This document shows, piece by piece, positions 32,664-40,424 of a stretch of DNA of 64,000 nucleotides; position 1 is the first letter of the stretch, and the number at the start of each line of letters is the position of its first letter. Location of the stretch: contig CAYJOL010000004.1 of assembly GCA_964371785.1 (NCBI GenBank), positions 1 to 64,000 of the forward strand, read 5' to 3'. The DNA is from CAVQCT01 sp964371785 (lineage in GTDB: Bacteria; Zixibacteria; MSB-5A5; GN15; FEB-12). The translations under genes were made by a program, and so were the position numbers. Under the pieces are notes generated by a model. The model was not told the origin of the DNA and ran no database searches. It saw only the letters and a list, made by a program, of their open reading frames with translations.

Positions 32664-33977
32664 CTATTGCTCAAAAACTATGCGGCCGTTGAGAATCGTC
32701 TTATAAACCTGACCGCTGAGTTTCCATCCGATAAAAGGCGAATTTTTGGACCGCGACCGGAATTTGTCCGCCTTCACCGTCCACTTCTTCTCCGGATCGA
32801 TGATAGTGATGTCCGCCGCCGTACCTTCTTCAAGAGTTCCGCCAGGCAGATTCAGAATTCGGGCCGGGTTGGCCGTCATCTTGCGAATAGCGTCGGACCA
32901 GGCAAGATATCCCTTGTCGATCAGATAAGTCTTGACGAGCCCGAGGGTTGTCTCCAGACCGATCATGCCGGCCGGAGCCATGTCGAATTCGCAATCTTTA
33001 TCCTCTTCGGAGTGGGGGGCATGGTCGGAAGCGATGCAATCGATTGTCCCGTCGATTAACCCTTCGATCACCGCGTCACGGTCAAGGGCGGTTCGTAACG
33101 GGGGGTTGACTCGAAGATTCGTGTCGAATTCCTTGCCAATCTCCTCATCGGTCAGCACCAGGTGGTGCGGGCAGGCCTCAGCCGTTACATTCACACCCTC
33201 TTTTTTGGCCTGACGAATCGCCTCAACCGCGCCTTTGGTAGAAACATGCTGAATGTGGAGCCGCCCGCCGGTGAACCGGCACAGGGCAATGTCCCGCAGA
33301 ACGGCGATCTCTTCTGCGACGGCCGGCGCACCCTTCATGCCGAGTCGCGTGGATTGGAAAGACTCATTCATCACCCCACCACCGCAGAGGTCCTTGTCCT
33401 CGGCATGCTGGAGTACCGGGATATTGAACATACGGGAGTATTCCAGCGCGCGACGCATGATATCGGGATTCTGGACATAATGGCCATCGTCCGTTATCGC
33501 CACCGCGCCGACCTTAATCAGATCCCCGATTTCCGATAGCTCTTTGCCGTCGATATTCTTGGTGATCGCCCCCACGACAAACACCCGGGCATCGGCTTTG
33601 GTCGCTCGATCCTGTACGAATTTGACCGTCTCCTGATTGTCTATCCGGGGCGTGGTGTTGGGCATACAACAGATTGAGGTGAACCCGCCGGCCGCGGCGG
33701 CCCGACAGCCGCTCTCTACCGTCTCGGCGTCTTCCCGTCCGGGTTCACGCAGGTGCACATGAATATCGATCAGACCGGGGACAACCAGCTTATCGGTCGT
33801 GTCTATAATCTGCGATGGATCCATCGCCTTGATTTCCTTTTCCACCGTTGCCGAGGGTGATGCCACCTTGCTTATCAGCCCATCCTTAATGAATATATAA
33901 GCGTCCTTGCCGAAGCCCAGGGTCGGGTCAATCACCCGCCCGCCCCTGAGTACCATATCATATTTCTTGCTCGCCAT
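32664..33977 (-). CDS. pyrC: dihydroorotase
   Basis: 437 aa, class I amidohydrolase. It closes carbamoyl-aspartate to dihydroorotate, third step of pyrimidine synthesis. The zinc motif is DIHVHLREPG near residue 59-68; further ligands are in HAEDKDL and IQHVSTKGAVE, and the catalytic Asp is in ASDHAPHS. The ATG at 33977 is chosen over an upstream start that would lie inside pyrB: it comes 4 nt after the pyrB stop and the homologous reading begins there (MASKKYDMVLRGGRVID). GGGAG lies about 11 nt upstream. Confidence 0.95.
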   Translation of the reverse strand: MASKKYDMVLRGGRVIDPTLGFGKDAYIFIKDGLISKVASPSATVEKEIKAMDPSQIIDTTDKLVVPGLIDIHVHLREPGREDAETVESGCRAAAAGGFTSICCMPNTTPRIDNQETVKFVQDRATKADARVFVVGAITKNIDGKELSEIGDLIKVGAVAITDDGHYVQNPDIMRRALEYSRMFNIPVLQHAEDKDLCGGGVMNESFQSTRLGMKGAPAVAEEIAVLRDIALCRFTGGRLHIQHVSTKGAVEAIRQAKKEGVNVTAEACPHHLVLTDEEIGKEFDTNLRVNPPLRTALDRDAVIEGLIDGTIDCIASDHAPHSEEDKDCEFDMAPAGMIGLETTLGLVKTYLIDKGYLAWSDAIRKMTANPARILNLPGGTLEEGTAADITIIDPEKKWTVKADKFRSRSKNSPFIGWKLSGQVYKTILNGRIVFEQ

Positions 33978-33981
33978 GGTA

Positions 33982-34917
33982 TTATTCTTCTCCCTCTTTC
34001 CGACCGGACAGCAGGTACAATACCGCCATGCGGATCGCCTGTCCATTGGTGACCTGTTCCAGAATGACCGAATGATCACCGTCGGCCACCTCGCTGGTGA
34101 TCTCGACTCCCCGGTTAATGGGGCCGGGATGCATGATCGTGTAATTCTTATTCAGCAGCCTGAGGCGGTCTCGGTTAATCCCAAACAGATTGGTGTATTC
34201 CCGCTGCGACGGGAAGAGTCCGGATTGCTGACGTTCAAGCTGAATCCGCATCACATTGACAACATCGGCTCCCTCCAGCGCTTCATCGACATTTGTGTAG
34301 ACGTCACAACCGAACTTTTCGACTTCGTGGGGAAGCAGGGTCGAGGGACCACAGAGGGCCACCGATGCTCCCACCGTCTTGAGTCCCCAAATATTCGAGC
34401 GGATTACGCGCGAATGTTTGACATCGCCGATCAGGACTACGCGAAGTCCTTTCAGCGTTCCGTATTTTTTCCAGATTGTGTACATGTCCAGCAACGCCTG
34501 GGTCGGGTGCTCATGCGCGCCGTCACCGGCATTAATGATGTTGGCATCCATACATCGGGTCAGGAAGTACGGCACGCCCGAAGAACTGTGGCGGACGACC
34601 ACCATATCGATTTTCATCGCCTCGATATTCTGCACGGTGTCCCGCAGAGTCTCGCCTTTCTTGACCGATGATGTCGAGGCCGTGAAATTAATTGTGTCCG
34701 CCGAGAGGCGTTTCTCCGCCAGCTCAAATGAGATGCGAGTACGGGTCGATGGTTCATAAAACAGATTCAGAACAGTGATGCCGCGAAGTGTCGGGACTTT
34801 TTTAATGGTACGATCGATAATCTCACGGAAAGAATCTGCCGTCTTGATGATCAGCATCAGGTCGTCGGCCGATACGTCTTCCAATCCGAGCAGGTGGCGT
34901 GAATGAAGGTGGCTCAT
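33982..34917 (-). CDS. pyrB: aspartate carbamoyltransferase catalytic subunit
   Basis: 311 aa, normal length. It joins carbamoyl phosphate and aspartate. The carbamoyl-phosphate site YEPSTRTRISFE is near residue 53, HEHPTQALLDMYTI near 136, and the C-terminal HPGPINRGVEI near 260. No pyrI is present. The start overlaps the pyrR stop by 4 nt. The order pyrR-pyrB-pyrC is the classic PyrR-controlled arrangement. Confidence 0.97.
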   Translation of the reverse strand: MSHLHSRHLLGLEDVSADDLMLIIKTADSFREIIDRTIKKVPTLRGITVLNLFYEPSTRTRISFELAEKRLSADTINFTASTSSVKKGETLRDTVQNIEAMKIDMVVVRHSSSGVPYFLTRCMDANIINAGDGAHEHPTQALLDMYTIWKKYGTLKGLRVVLIGDVKHSRVIRSNIWGLKTVGASVALCGPSTLLPHEVEKFGCDVYTNVDEALEGADVVNVMRIQLERQQSGLFPSQREYTNLFGINRDRLRLLNKNYTIMHPGPINRGVEITSEVADGDHSVILEQVTNGQAIRMAVLYLLSGRKEGEE

Positions 34918-35528
34918 CTCCCGCTTCCTTTCGTTTTCTTCTTCGCGGTGTCTTTGGCCCCCGCCGCTTTCTTGGTACCGATACTCCGCGTCGAGCGCTG
35001 TATGAACACCTGTTCATCCCCTTCCTTCTCCTTGACGTGAAGCACCACCTGGTCATCTTTGGCCGTGGGTATATTAACGCCGACAAAATCCGCTTTTATG
35101 GGCAGTTCCCGGTGGCCCCGGTCGATAAGTACCGCCAGCTGAATCGTCCGCGGACGACCGAAATCGACTATCTGGTCCAGTGCCGCTCGCACAGTCCGGC
35201 CGGTAAAAAGCACATCGTCCACCAGAATCACATTCCTATCGACTACATCAAACAGAATCTCCGTGCGCTGGACAATGGGCTGGTCAAGTTTCGAATGAAC
35301 ATCGTCGCGATACAAACCGATATCCATGAATCCGACCGGAATCTTTACGTTTTCAAGCTCGCCGATTATCCGTGCAATCCGCCGGGCAAGTATCGCTCCC
35401 CGCGTGATTATCCCGATTATGACAAGCGACTTTGGATCCGGATTACTTTCGAGTATCTCGTGCGCTATTCTGGTAAGCGCCCGGTTGATTTTCTTCTCAT
35501 CCAGGATGAGATCAGAGTCATTAGTCAA
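34914..35528 (-). CDS. pyrR: PyrR, pyrimidine operon RNA-binding regulator
   Basis: 204 aa. It is a phosphoribosyltransferase-fold protein that binds pyr mRNA when UMP is high, often with uracil phosphoribosyltransferase activity. The PRPP loop VILVDDVLFTGRTVRAALD is near residue 100, with LVIIGIITRGAILARRIA near 35. A lysine-rich C-terminal extension of about 25 residues (KKAAGAKDTAKKKTKGSGR) goes beyond the usual 180 aa. The start is TTG 35528 with AGGAGG 6 nt upstream. Confidence 0.95.
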   Translation of the reverse strand: MTNDSDLILDEKKINRALTRIAHEILESNPDPKSLVIIGIITRGAILARRIARIIGELENVKIPVGFMDIGLYRDDVHSKLDQPIVQRTEILFDVVDRNVILVDDVLFTGRTVRAALDQIVDFGRPRTIQLAVLIDRGHRELPIKADFVGVNIPTAKDDQVVLHVKEKEGDEQVFIQRSTRSIGTKKAAGAKDTAKKKTKGSGR

Positions 35529-35541
35529 CAGGAACCTCCTG
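35529..35541 (-). promoter_or_regulatory. hairpin enclosing the pyrR ribosome-binding site
   Basis: CAGGA-GGT-TCCTG on the minus strand is a 5-bp hairpin with a 3-nt loop that contains the whole AGGAGG Shine-Dalgarno of pyrR, 1 nt before the TTG start. It would hold the site partly closed and could be the output of PyrR control. Short, so it may be only a weak structure. Confidence 0.4.
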
Positions 35542-35632
35542 ATTTATATGAATAGATAGTGGACTGCTTTTCCGCCGCTGCGATCGGGAGTGGATGGAAC
35601 GGATATTTGTATGATATTTCTTCATTCTTGTA

Positions 35633-35665
35633 CCTTTTGCGGCCTCGCCGGACCACTTTAAAAGG
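35633..35665 (-). promoter_or_regulatory. PyrR-binding RNA hairpin in the pyr operon leader
   Basis: The minus-strand transcript folds with a lower stem CCUUUU/AAAAGG (plus 35660-35665 and 35633-35638), an internal purine bulge, an upper stem GUGGUC/GGCCGC and the loop CGGCGA. This fits the conserved PyrR hexaloop CNGNGA closed by UC/GG, with AAGG on the 3' side. It starts within about 10 nt of the predicted transcription start. No U-run terminator follows in the remaining leader, so control may act on translation rather than by classical attenuation. Confidence 0.75.
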
Positions 35666-35678
35666 GTAGTGTTCGCTG

Positions 35679-35706
35679 ATTATAATAGTTTGCCGGGGAG
35701 TGTCAA
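35679..35706 (-). promoter_or_regulatory. promoter of pyrRBC
   Basis: Consensus TTGACA (plus 35701-35706), 16-nt spacer, consensus TATAAT (plus 35679-35684) on the minus strand. This is the strongest promoter-like sequence in the window. The leader to pyrR is about 145 nt and holds the PyrR-binding hairpin. Confidence 0.85.
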
Positions 35707-35727
35707 GTGGATGAGGAGAAATTAATT

Positions 35728-35749
35728 AAAAATCAGCCCGGCCCGGACT
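35728..35749 (-). terminator. intrinsic terminator after the ECF ATPase gene
   Basis: On the minus strand a 5-bp stem AGTCC/GGGCT (one G-U pair, loop GGGCC; plus 35735-35749) is followed after GA by TTTTT (35728-35732). It overlaps the stop codon of the ATPase gene and lies just upstream of the pyr promoter, so it would insulate the two operons. Confidence 0.6.
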
Positions 35750-37229
35750 AAAGATCCAACGATGAAAACACCTGCGAGTGAATCTCGCCACCACTTAACT
35801 CCGCGGCGGGCACAATTGAAGTTCCGGAGCCTGGTGACATAACCATTACCCGATCGGCTAATTGCCTGATTATTCCGCCATCATGGCTGATGATCAACAG
35901 TCCGACTCCGTTCTCGCGAAGGAATTGCGCCAGAAGGATAAACCGGCCGGTCCCTTCAGGATCAAGTCCGCAAGTGGGTTCGTCGAAGACGACAAAGTCA
36001 GGTGCCATCGATAAGACCGCCGCGAACGCCAGCCGTCGTTTTTCACCTCCCGAAAGGGTAAACGGGTCGCGTTCTCCAAATTGAGCGATATCCAGCCCGA
36101 CCAGCGCAAACAGCCCCCCTAGCTCATTACCGCCAATTACGTGGCCGAGGTTTTTTGGCCCAAAGGCCACCTCCTCCACGCAGGTCGGTAGAAAGAACTG
36201 ACGTTCCGGCTGTTGAAAGACACCGGAAACCCGGCCAGCCAATTGGTCTGCAGCCATCTCCTTACCGGCCTCGTCCAGGTACCTGATTTGTCCAAGCGTG
36301 GGACGAAGCAATCCGCATACGAGGCCCGCCAGTGTGCTCTTGCCTGATCCGGAAGGCCCGACCACACCCATGATCTCGCCTCGCGTGAGCGTGCAGCTAA
36401 GTCTTCTGATCACCGGCGGACCGTCCGGAAACTGAAAACTGACCTGTTCCAAATCTATTTCCCGCACCGCCCGTCTTCCGGAAGGTCTCGATGAGCCGTA
36501 AGTCGGAACTCTCAGCCGCCGGGATTCCGTCTCGTCGAACAAAAGTCCGCATTGTTTGAGCAGGTCCAGGTCGGTGAGTAGCTTCTGCGGGGCTCCGTCT
36601 GCTACAATTGATCCATCGCAAAACAGCAGCACTCGCTTGTACTTTCTCGCTACCTGTACGTATTGGGTGATCCGTACGGTGATCATCGATGGTTTCAACT
36701 GTTTGATCTGCTCAAGCTGCAATTCGAGTGATTGTTTGCCCCCCTGATCCAGAAATGAATCGGGTTCGTCGAGTACCAGAATATCCGGGTGAAATATCAT
36801 CGTAGATGCGAGCGCGACGCGCTGTTTCTCGCCCCCGGAGAGTTCGGTCGTCAGCCGATGGCGCAGCCCGACAATGCCGAACTGATCGAGCGTGGTATCG
36901 ACTTGCCTCACCATCTCCATAAGCGGCGTGCCTTGATTCTCCAATGCGAACGCGAGCTCCTTATCGACAACTACCGCCACCATCTGATTGTCGGGATTCT
37001 GAAATATGATTCCCACCGGAAGTTGCCTGGCTTCGTCTCCGACGATTCCGAATCGTCCCTGCTGGACGGTCAGAAGTCCCGCGATGAATTTCGCGAAAGT
37101 CGATTTCCCCGAGCCGTTCGCGCCCATGACACAGACCGACTCCCCGGGCTGAATTTCCAGGCTGATATCCTTCAGCACAAACGGAAGATCGTCGCGATAT
37201 CTGAAACTTACACTCTGGAATTTTATCAT
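35748..37229 (-). CDS. energy-coupling-factor transporter ATPase, two fused ABC domains
   Basis: 493 aa. Two complete ATPase halves: Walker A GANGSGKSTF near residue 40 with signature LSGGEKQRVALA, and GPSGSGKSTL near 312 with LSGGEKRRLAFA. Both Walker B motifs (LVLDEPDSF, VVFDEPTCGLDPEG) are intact. This is the EcfA1-EcfA2 (CbiO-like) fusion that powers vitamin or metal uptake. No EcfT or substrate-binding S component is adjacent, so the substrate is unknown. ATG 37229 fits the domain start better than a GTG at 37274. Confidence 0.88.
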   Translation of the reverse strand: MIKFQSVSFRYRDDLPFVLKDISLEIQPGESVCVMGANGSGKSTFAKFIAGLLTVQQGRFGIVGDEARQLPVGIIFQNPDNQMVAVVVDKELAFALENQGTPLMEMVRQVDTTLDQFGIVGLRHRLTTELSGGEKQRVALASTMIFHPDILVLDEPDSFLDQGGKQSLELQLEQIKQLKPSMITVRITQYVQVARKYKRVLLFCDGSIVADGAPQKLLTDLDLLKQCGLLFDETESRRLRVPTYGSSRPSGRRAVREIDLEQVSFQFPDGPPVIRRLSCTLTRGEIMGVVGPSGSGKSTLAGLVCGLLRPTLGQIRYLDEAGKEMAADQLAGRVSGVFQQPERQFFLPTCVEEVAFGPKNLGHVIGGNELGGLFALVGLDIAQFGERDPFTLSGGEKRRLAFAAVLSMAPDFVVFDEPTCGLDPEGTGRFILLAQFLRENGVGLLIISHDGGIIRQLADRVMVMSPGSGTSIVPAAELSGGEIHSQVFSSLDL

Positions 37230-37300
37230 CGCACTGCGCTCACAAAAAGGCCGATGCCTCCCAAGTAAAGGCACCGGCTCAGTATTACAAGCATAAAGGT

Positions 37301-38758
37301 TCAGCTCTTAAGGCAGACATCCAGCATCCTGGCCGCCCCGGCTTCATCCAGGCGTCGCACAGGTGTCGTATGCGGCGCGGTGGTGACAATCTCCGGGTTT
37401 TCCTTAGCCTCAGTGGCAATCAGCTTCATCACCGCGGCAAATCGGTCCAGCGTCTCCCGACTTTCCGTCTCGGTCGGCTCAATCATCATTGCCTCGGGAA
37501 CGATGAGCGGGAAATAGTTGGTCGGTGAATGCATGCCGAAATCAAGAATCCGCTTTGATATGTCCAGCGTCTTGACCCCAAGTTTCTTCTGGTTCACTCC
37601 CGAGATGACAAACTCATGCATACAGTGGGCGTCGTATGGCAAGTAGTAGTCCTCGCGCACGAGTTGCTTGAGATAATTCGCGTTAAGAACCGCGTTCTCG
37701 CTCACACGCTTGAGACCTACCCCGCCAAGAGTGCGGATATAAGCATAGGCGCGCACAATATTGCCGAAATTACCATTGAACGAATGGAGTCGACCGATCG
37801 AGTACGGTCGGTTATAATTGAAAAACAACTTACCGTCGGCCATCTTCTCAAGAACCGGAAACGGCAGGTATTTTTCAAGCGCCGGGGTGACGCCAACCGC
37901 GCCGGCACCCGGACCCCCGCCGCCGTGCGGTGTTGAGAAGGTCTTATGCAGATTGAAATGCATAATATCGAACCCAACATCACCGGGACGGAATATGCCC
38001 ATATTAGCGTTCAGATTCGCGCCGTCCATATACATCAGTCCGCCGCCCTTGTGAACTACTTCGGCTATTTCTTTGATGTGTTTCTCGAACAGCCCCAGCG
38101 TGTTCGGATTGGTCATCATCATACCGGCAACTTCATCATCCATCACTTCGGCCACCGCTTCCGGTGAAATCACACCCTCTTCGTTCGACTTCACCTGAAC
38201 CGTGCTGAAACCAACCGAAGTCACCGACGCCGGATTGGTACCATGCGCGGAATCCGGGATGATGATCTTGTGCCGATTGCTCTTTTTGTCGATGTGGTAC
38301 GCCCGCATGATCAAAAGGCCGGCAAATTCGCCGTGCGCACCCGCTACCGGCTGAAGTGAAACGCCCGGGAATCCGGAAATCTCACTCAAGTAAGACTGCA
38401 GCTCCCACATCAGACGAAGTAAACCCGGAGCCGAACTGCACGGAGCAAGGGGGTGATGCTCCCGGAAATCCCGAAACGAGGCGGCCTTGTCGTTCAGTTT
38501 CGGATTGTACTTCATCGTACATGATCCGAGCGGGTAAAACCCCTTGTCAATATGATGGTTCTTTATCGACAAACCGACAAAATGACGCATCGCTTCCCCT
38601 TCGGTTACCTCCGGCAACTTTGCATCTTCGGTACGAAGATACTTGTCGGGAATGCGACTGAGTATTTCCGATGACGGCCGAGCCGTCTCGGGCAGCGTGT
38701 AACCCTCGCGGCCGGGGACCGACTTTTCGTAAATCAGATTAGGTTCTTGTGCTAACAT
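37301..38758 (-). CDS. gcvPB: glycine dehydrogenase (P-protein) subunit 2
   Basis: 485 aa, the PLP-bearing half of the split glycine decarboxylase. The cofactor Lys is in FNLHKTFSTPHGGGGPG near residue 270, and LGSCTMKYNPKLN near 76 and NPASVTSVGFSTVQV near 185 are typical. It decarboxylates glycine and passes aminomethyl to lipoyl-GcvH. It is separated from gcvPA by three unrelated genes, an unusual order. Confidence 0.96.
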   Translation of the reverse strand: MLAQEPNLIYEKSVPGREGYTLPETARPSSEILSRIPDKYLRTEDAKLPEVTEGEAMRHFVGLSIKNHHIDKGFYPLGSCTMKYNPKLNDKAASFRDFREHHPLAPCSSAPGLLRLMWELQSYLSEISGFPGVSLQPVAGAHGEFAGLLIMRAYHIDKKSNRHKIIIPDSAHGTNPASVTSVGFSTVQVKSNEEGVISPEAVAEVMDDEVAGMMMTNPNTLGLFEKHIKEIAEVVHKGGGLMYMDGANLNANMGIFRPGDVGFDIMHFNLHKTFSTPHGGGGPGAGAVGVTPALEKYLPFPVLEKMADGKLFFNYNRPYSIGRLHSFNGNFGNIVRAYAYIRTLGGVGLKRVSENAVLNANYLKQLVREDYYLPYDAHCMHEFVISGVNQKKLGVKTLDISKRILDFGMHSPTNYFPLIVPEAMMIEPTETESRETLDRFAAVMKLIATEAKENPEIVTTAPHTTPVRRLDEAGAARMLDVCLKS

Positions 38759-38790
38759 TTTCGCAAATCTATAGCTGCTTGGCGCATCAC

Positions 38791-39663
38791 TTACTCGTTC
38801 TGCGGAGCAGTTCCTTTCAGTTTATCGATCTGTGATTTGGCATACGAAGTATCTTCGGATGTCGGATACATCTTTACAAAATTCTCAAACGCCGCAATCG
38901 CTTTGGCGGTGTCACCTTTGCGAGCTAATGCGATGCCGGTGTAGATACCAGCCGCTTCGGCAAAACCGGTGCCCTGGAATTGGCCGGCGATCTCGTCGTA
39001 TCCGCTCAGTGCCTTGTCATAATCCTTGGCCCGGAGGTACAAATCGGCAATGGCCAGTTTGCTCTCGCCGGACAATGAATCCGTCGGCTGACCCGTCTGG
39101 ATTACTTTGGTGAACCAAACCACCGCTTCGTCCTTGCCGCCACGATATTTGTACTTGTCCCCTATCTGGTAATACAGGTCACGGCTGGTGCTGGTGTCCG
39201 CCTGCTTGAGCAGGTCTGACAGCGTACCGATGCCCTTCTGGTAGTCTTCCAGCTGTTTGAGGAATTCGTCGGCCGGCAGGTATCCGATAATCCGATCGAT
39301 TTCATTTCCCTTCGAATCAGTCATCACCAGTGTGGGATAGCCACTGATATTGAACTGGTGGGCCAGCGCGGTATCAACTTCGGCGTTGGTCTTGTACAGC
39401 ACCATTTTTTTGCTGAAGAAATCTATCGCCCGCGGATCAGTATATACTTCAGTATCCAATTTCTTACACCAGGTGCACCAATCGGTATAGAAATCAATTA
39501 CGATAGGCTTGTCGCCGTCGGCGGCGGCCATCTTGGCGTCAACGAAAGTCGTGTCAAAGGGCGCTTTCGTAAGCTTTGTCAATTCCGCTTCCTTCTTCTG
39601 TCCGCACGAAATGGCCAGAACAGTGATCATGGCGGCGAAAATAAAGGTTAGTGCTATCCGCAT
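38791..39663 (-). CDS. thioredoxin-fold lipoprotein with TPR-like repeats
   Basis: 290 aa. An N-terminal hydrophobic signal ends in AISC, a probable lipobox, so it is likely anchored on the periplasmic side. The thioredoxin-like domain carries the active motif DWCTWCKKL near residue 63 and the cis-Pro in SGYPTLV. From about residue 150 there are TPR-like helical repeats (YYQIGDKYKYRGGKDEAVVWF, DYDKALSGYDEI). It resembles DsbD-gamma/thioredoxin_7 proteins. ATG 39663 chosen for GTGGAG 6 nt upstream. Substrate unknown. Confidence 0.82.
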   Translation of the reverse strand: MRIALTFIFAAMITVLAISCGQKKEAELTKLTKAPFDTTFVDAKMAAADGDKPIVIDFYTDWCTWCKKLDTEVYTDPRAIDFFSKKMVLYKTNAEVDTALAHQFNISGYPTLVMTDSKGNEIDRIIGYLPADEFLKQLEDYQKGIGTLSDLLKQADTSTSRDLYYQIGDKYKYRGGKDEAVVWFTKVIQTGQPTDSLSGESKLAIADLYLRAKDYDKALSGYDEIAGQFQGTGFAEAAGIYTGIALARKGDTAKAIAAFENFVKMYPTSEDTSYAKSQIDKLKGTAPQNE

Positions 39664-39689
39664 AGCTGCTCCACATCTCCTAAAGGTTA

Positions 39690-40076
39690 TCATAATAAAT
39701 TATCACTTTCGGGTTTGAGTAGTTCGTCGCCGAGCACGGTCTTCAGTATCTCGGTGGCTTCTCCGCTGAACTCTTTCGGTACAATTATCAGACTCGCTCC
39801 CTCCAGATCGATAAGGGTCGCATCGGGCCGTCTATCCGGAGTACTGTTACTGTACTTGTTCACGATAAGCGAAGGAATGTTATTCGAATCCAGTGATCCC
39901 TTGGCCATGTCTGATTTGACCCGGTTGGTCACCGAGCCGATCGCAACCCAGCTGTCGTCCGGGCGCACCGCGGCAGAGCGACGCCGTAACAGGTTGGGAA
40001 TCAGATCTTCATCACAGTCAGGACAGACTCGAATATCGGCGTTGTAATCAAAATTGCAGTTCGGGCAGTACGCCAC
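39690..40076 (-). CDS. zinc-ribbon and DUF2007-like protein, copy 2
   Basis: 128 aa. An N-terminal zinc ribbon with CPNCNFDYNADIRVCPDCDEDL is followed by a ferredoxin-like region (WVAIGSVTNRVKSDMAKGSLDSNNIPSLIV, then SLIIVPKEFSGEATEIL) that looks like DUF2007, a putative signal-transducing domain. It is a clear paralog of the next gene upstream, which ends directly before it (no gap). Function unknown. Confidence 0.75.
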   Translation of the reverse strand: MAYCPNCNFDYNADIRVCPDCDEDLIPNLLRRRSAAVRPDDSWVAIGSVTNRVKSDMAKGSLDSNNIPSLIVNKYSNSTPDRRPDATLIDLEGASLIIVPKEFSGEATEILKTVLGDELLKPESDNLL

Positions 40077-40424
40077 TCAATCTTCCTTTCGCTGCCATTT
40101 TTCGCCCAGCGTCATTTCGAGGGTATCGGCCGCGTCTTCACGAAATTGCTTCGGCACCGATACCTCGAACTCCGCGGACTTCGATTTGTAAAACGGGTTC
40201 AATGGCAAGCCGATGCTTCCAAAGAACCCGGACCTTGAAAATACGACCGCCGGAATGTTGCACGATTCCAGCGTCTCTTTCGCAAAATCAGCTGAAAGCT
40301 TATCTTCGACCGTCCCGATCACGACCCACTCCGGCGAATCCTTGTCATTAAGGTCGCTCCCGCAGACATAGCACGTCGTGGCATCGGCGGCGATCTCCGT
40401 CTTACATACTGGACAGTACGCCAC
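40077..40424 (-). CDS. zinc-ribbon and DUF2007-like protein, copy 1
   Basis: 115 aa from GTG 40424. The zinc ribbon reads YCPVCKTEIAADATTCYVCGSDL; the following domain (WVVIGTVEDKLSADFAKETL, NIPAVVFS, FEVSVPKQFREDAADTLEM) parallels copy 2 line by line. The GTG is preferred over a TTG at 40451 because both paralogs then start with xAYCPxC. The start lies inside the end of gcvPA (23-nt overlap), suggesting coupling. Function unknown. Confidence 0.72.
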   Translation of the reverse strand: MAYCPVCKTEIAADATTCYVCGSDLNDKDSPEWVVIGTVEDKLSADFAKETLESCNIPAVVFSRSGFFGSIGLPLNPFYKSKSAEFEVSVPKQFREDAADTLEMTLGEKWQRKED

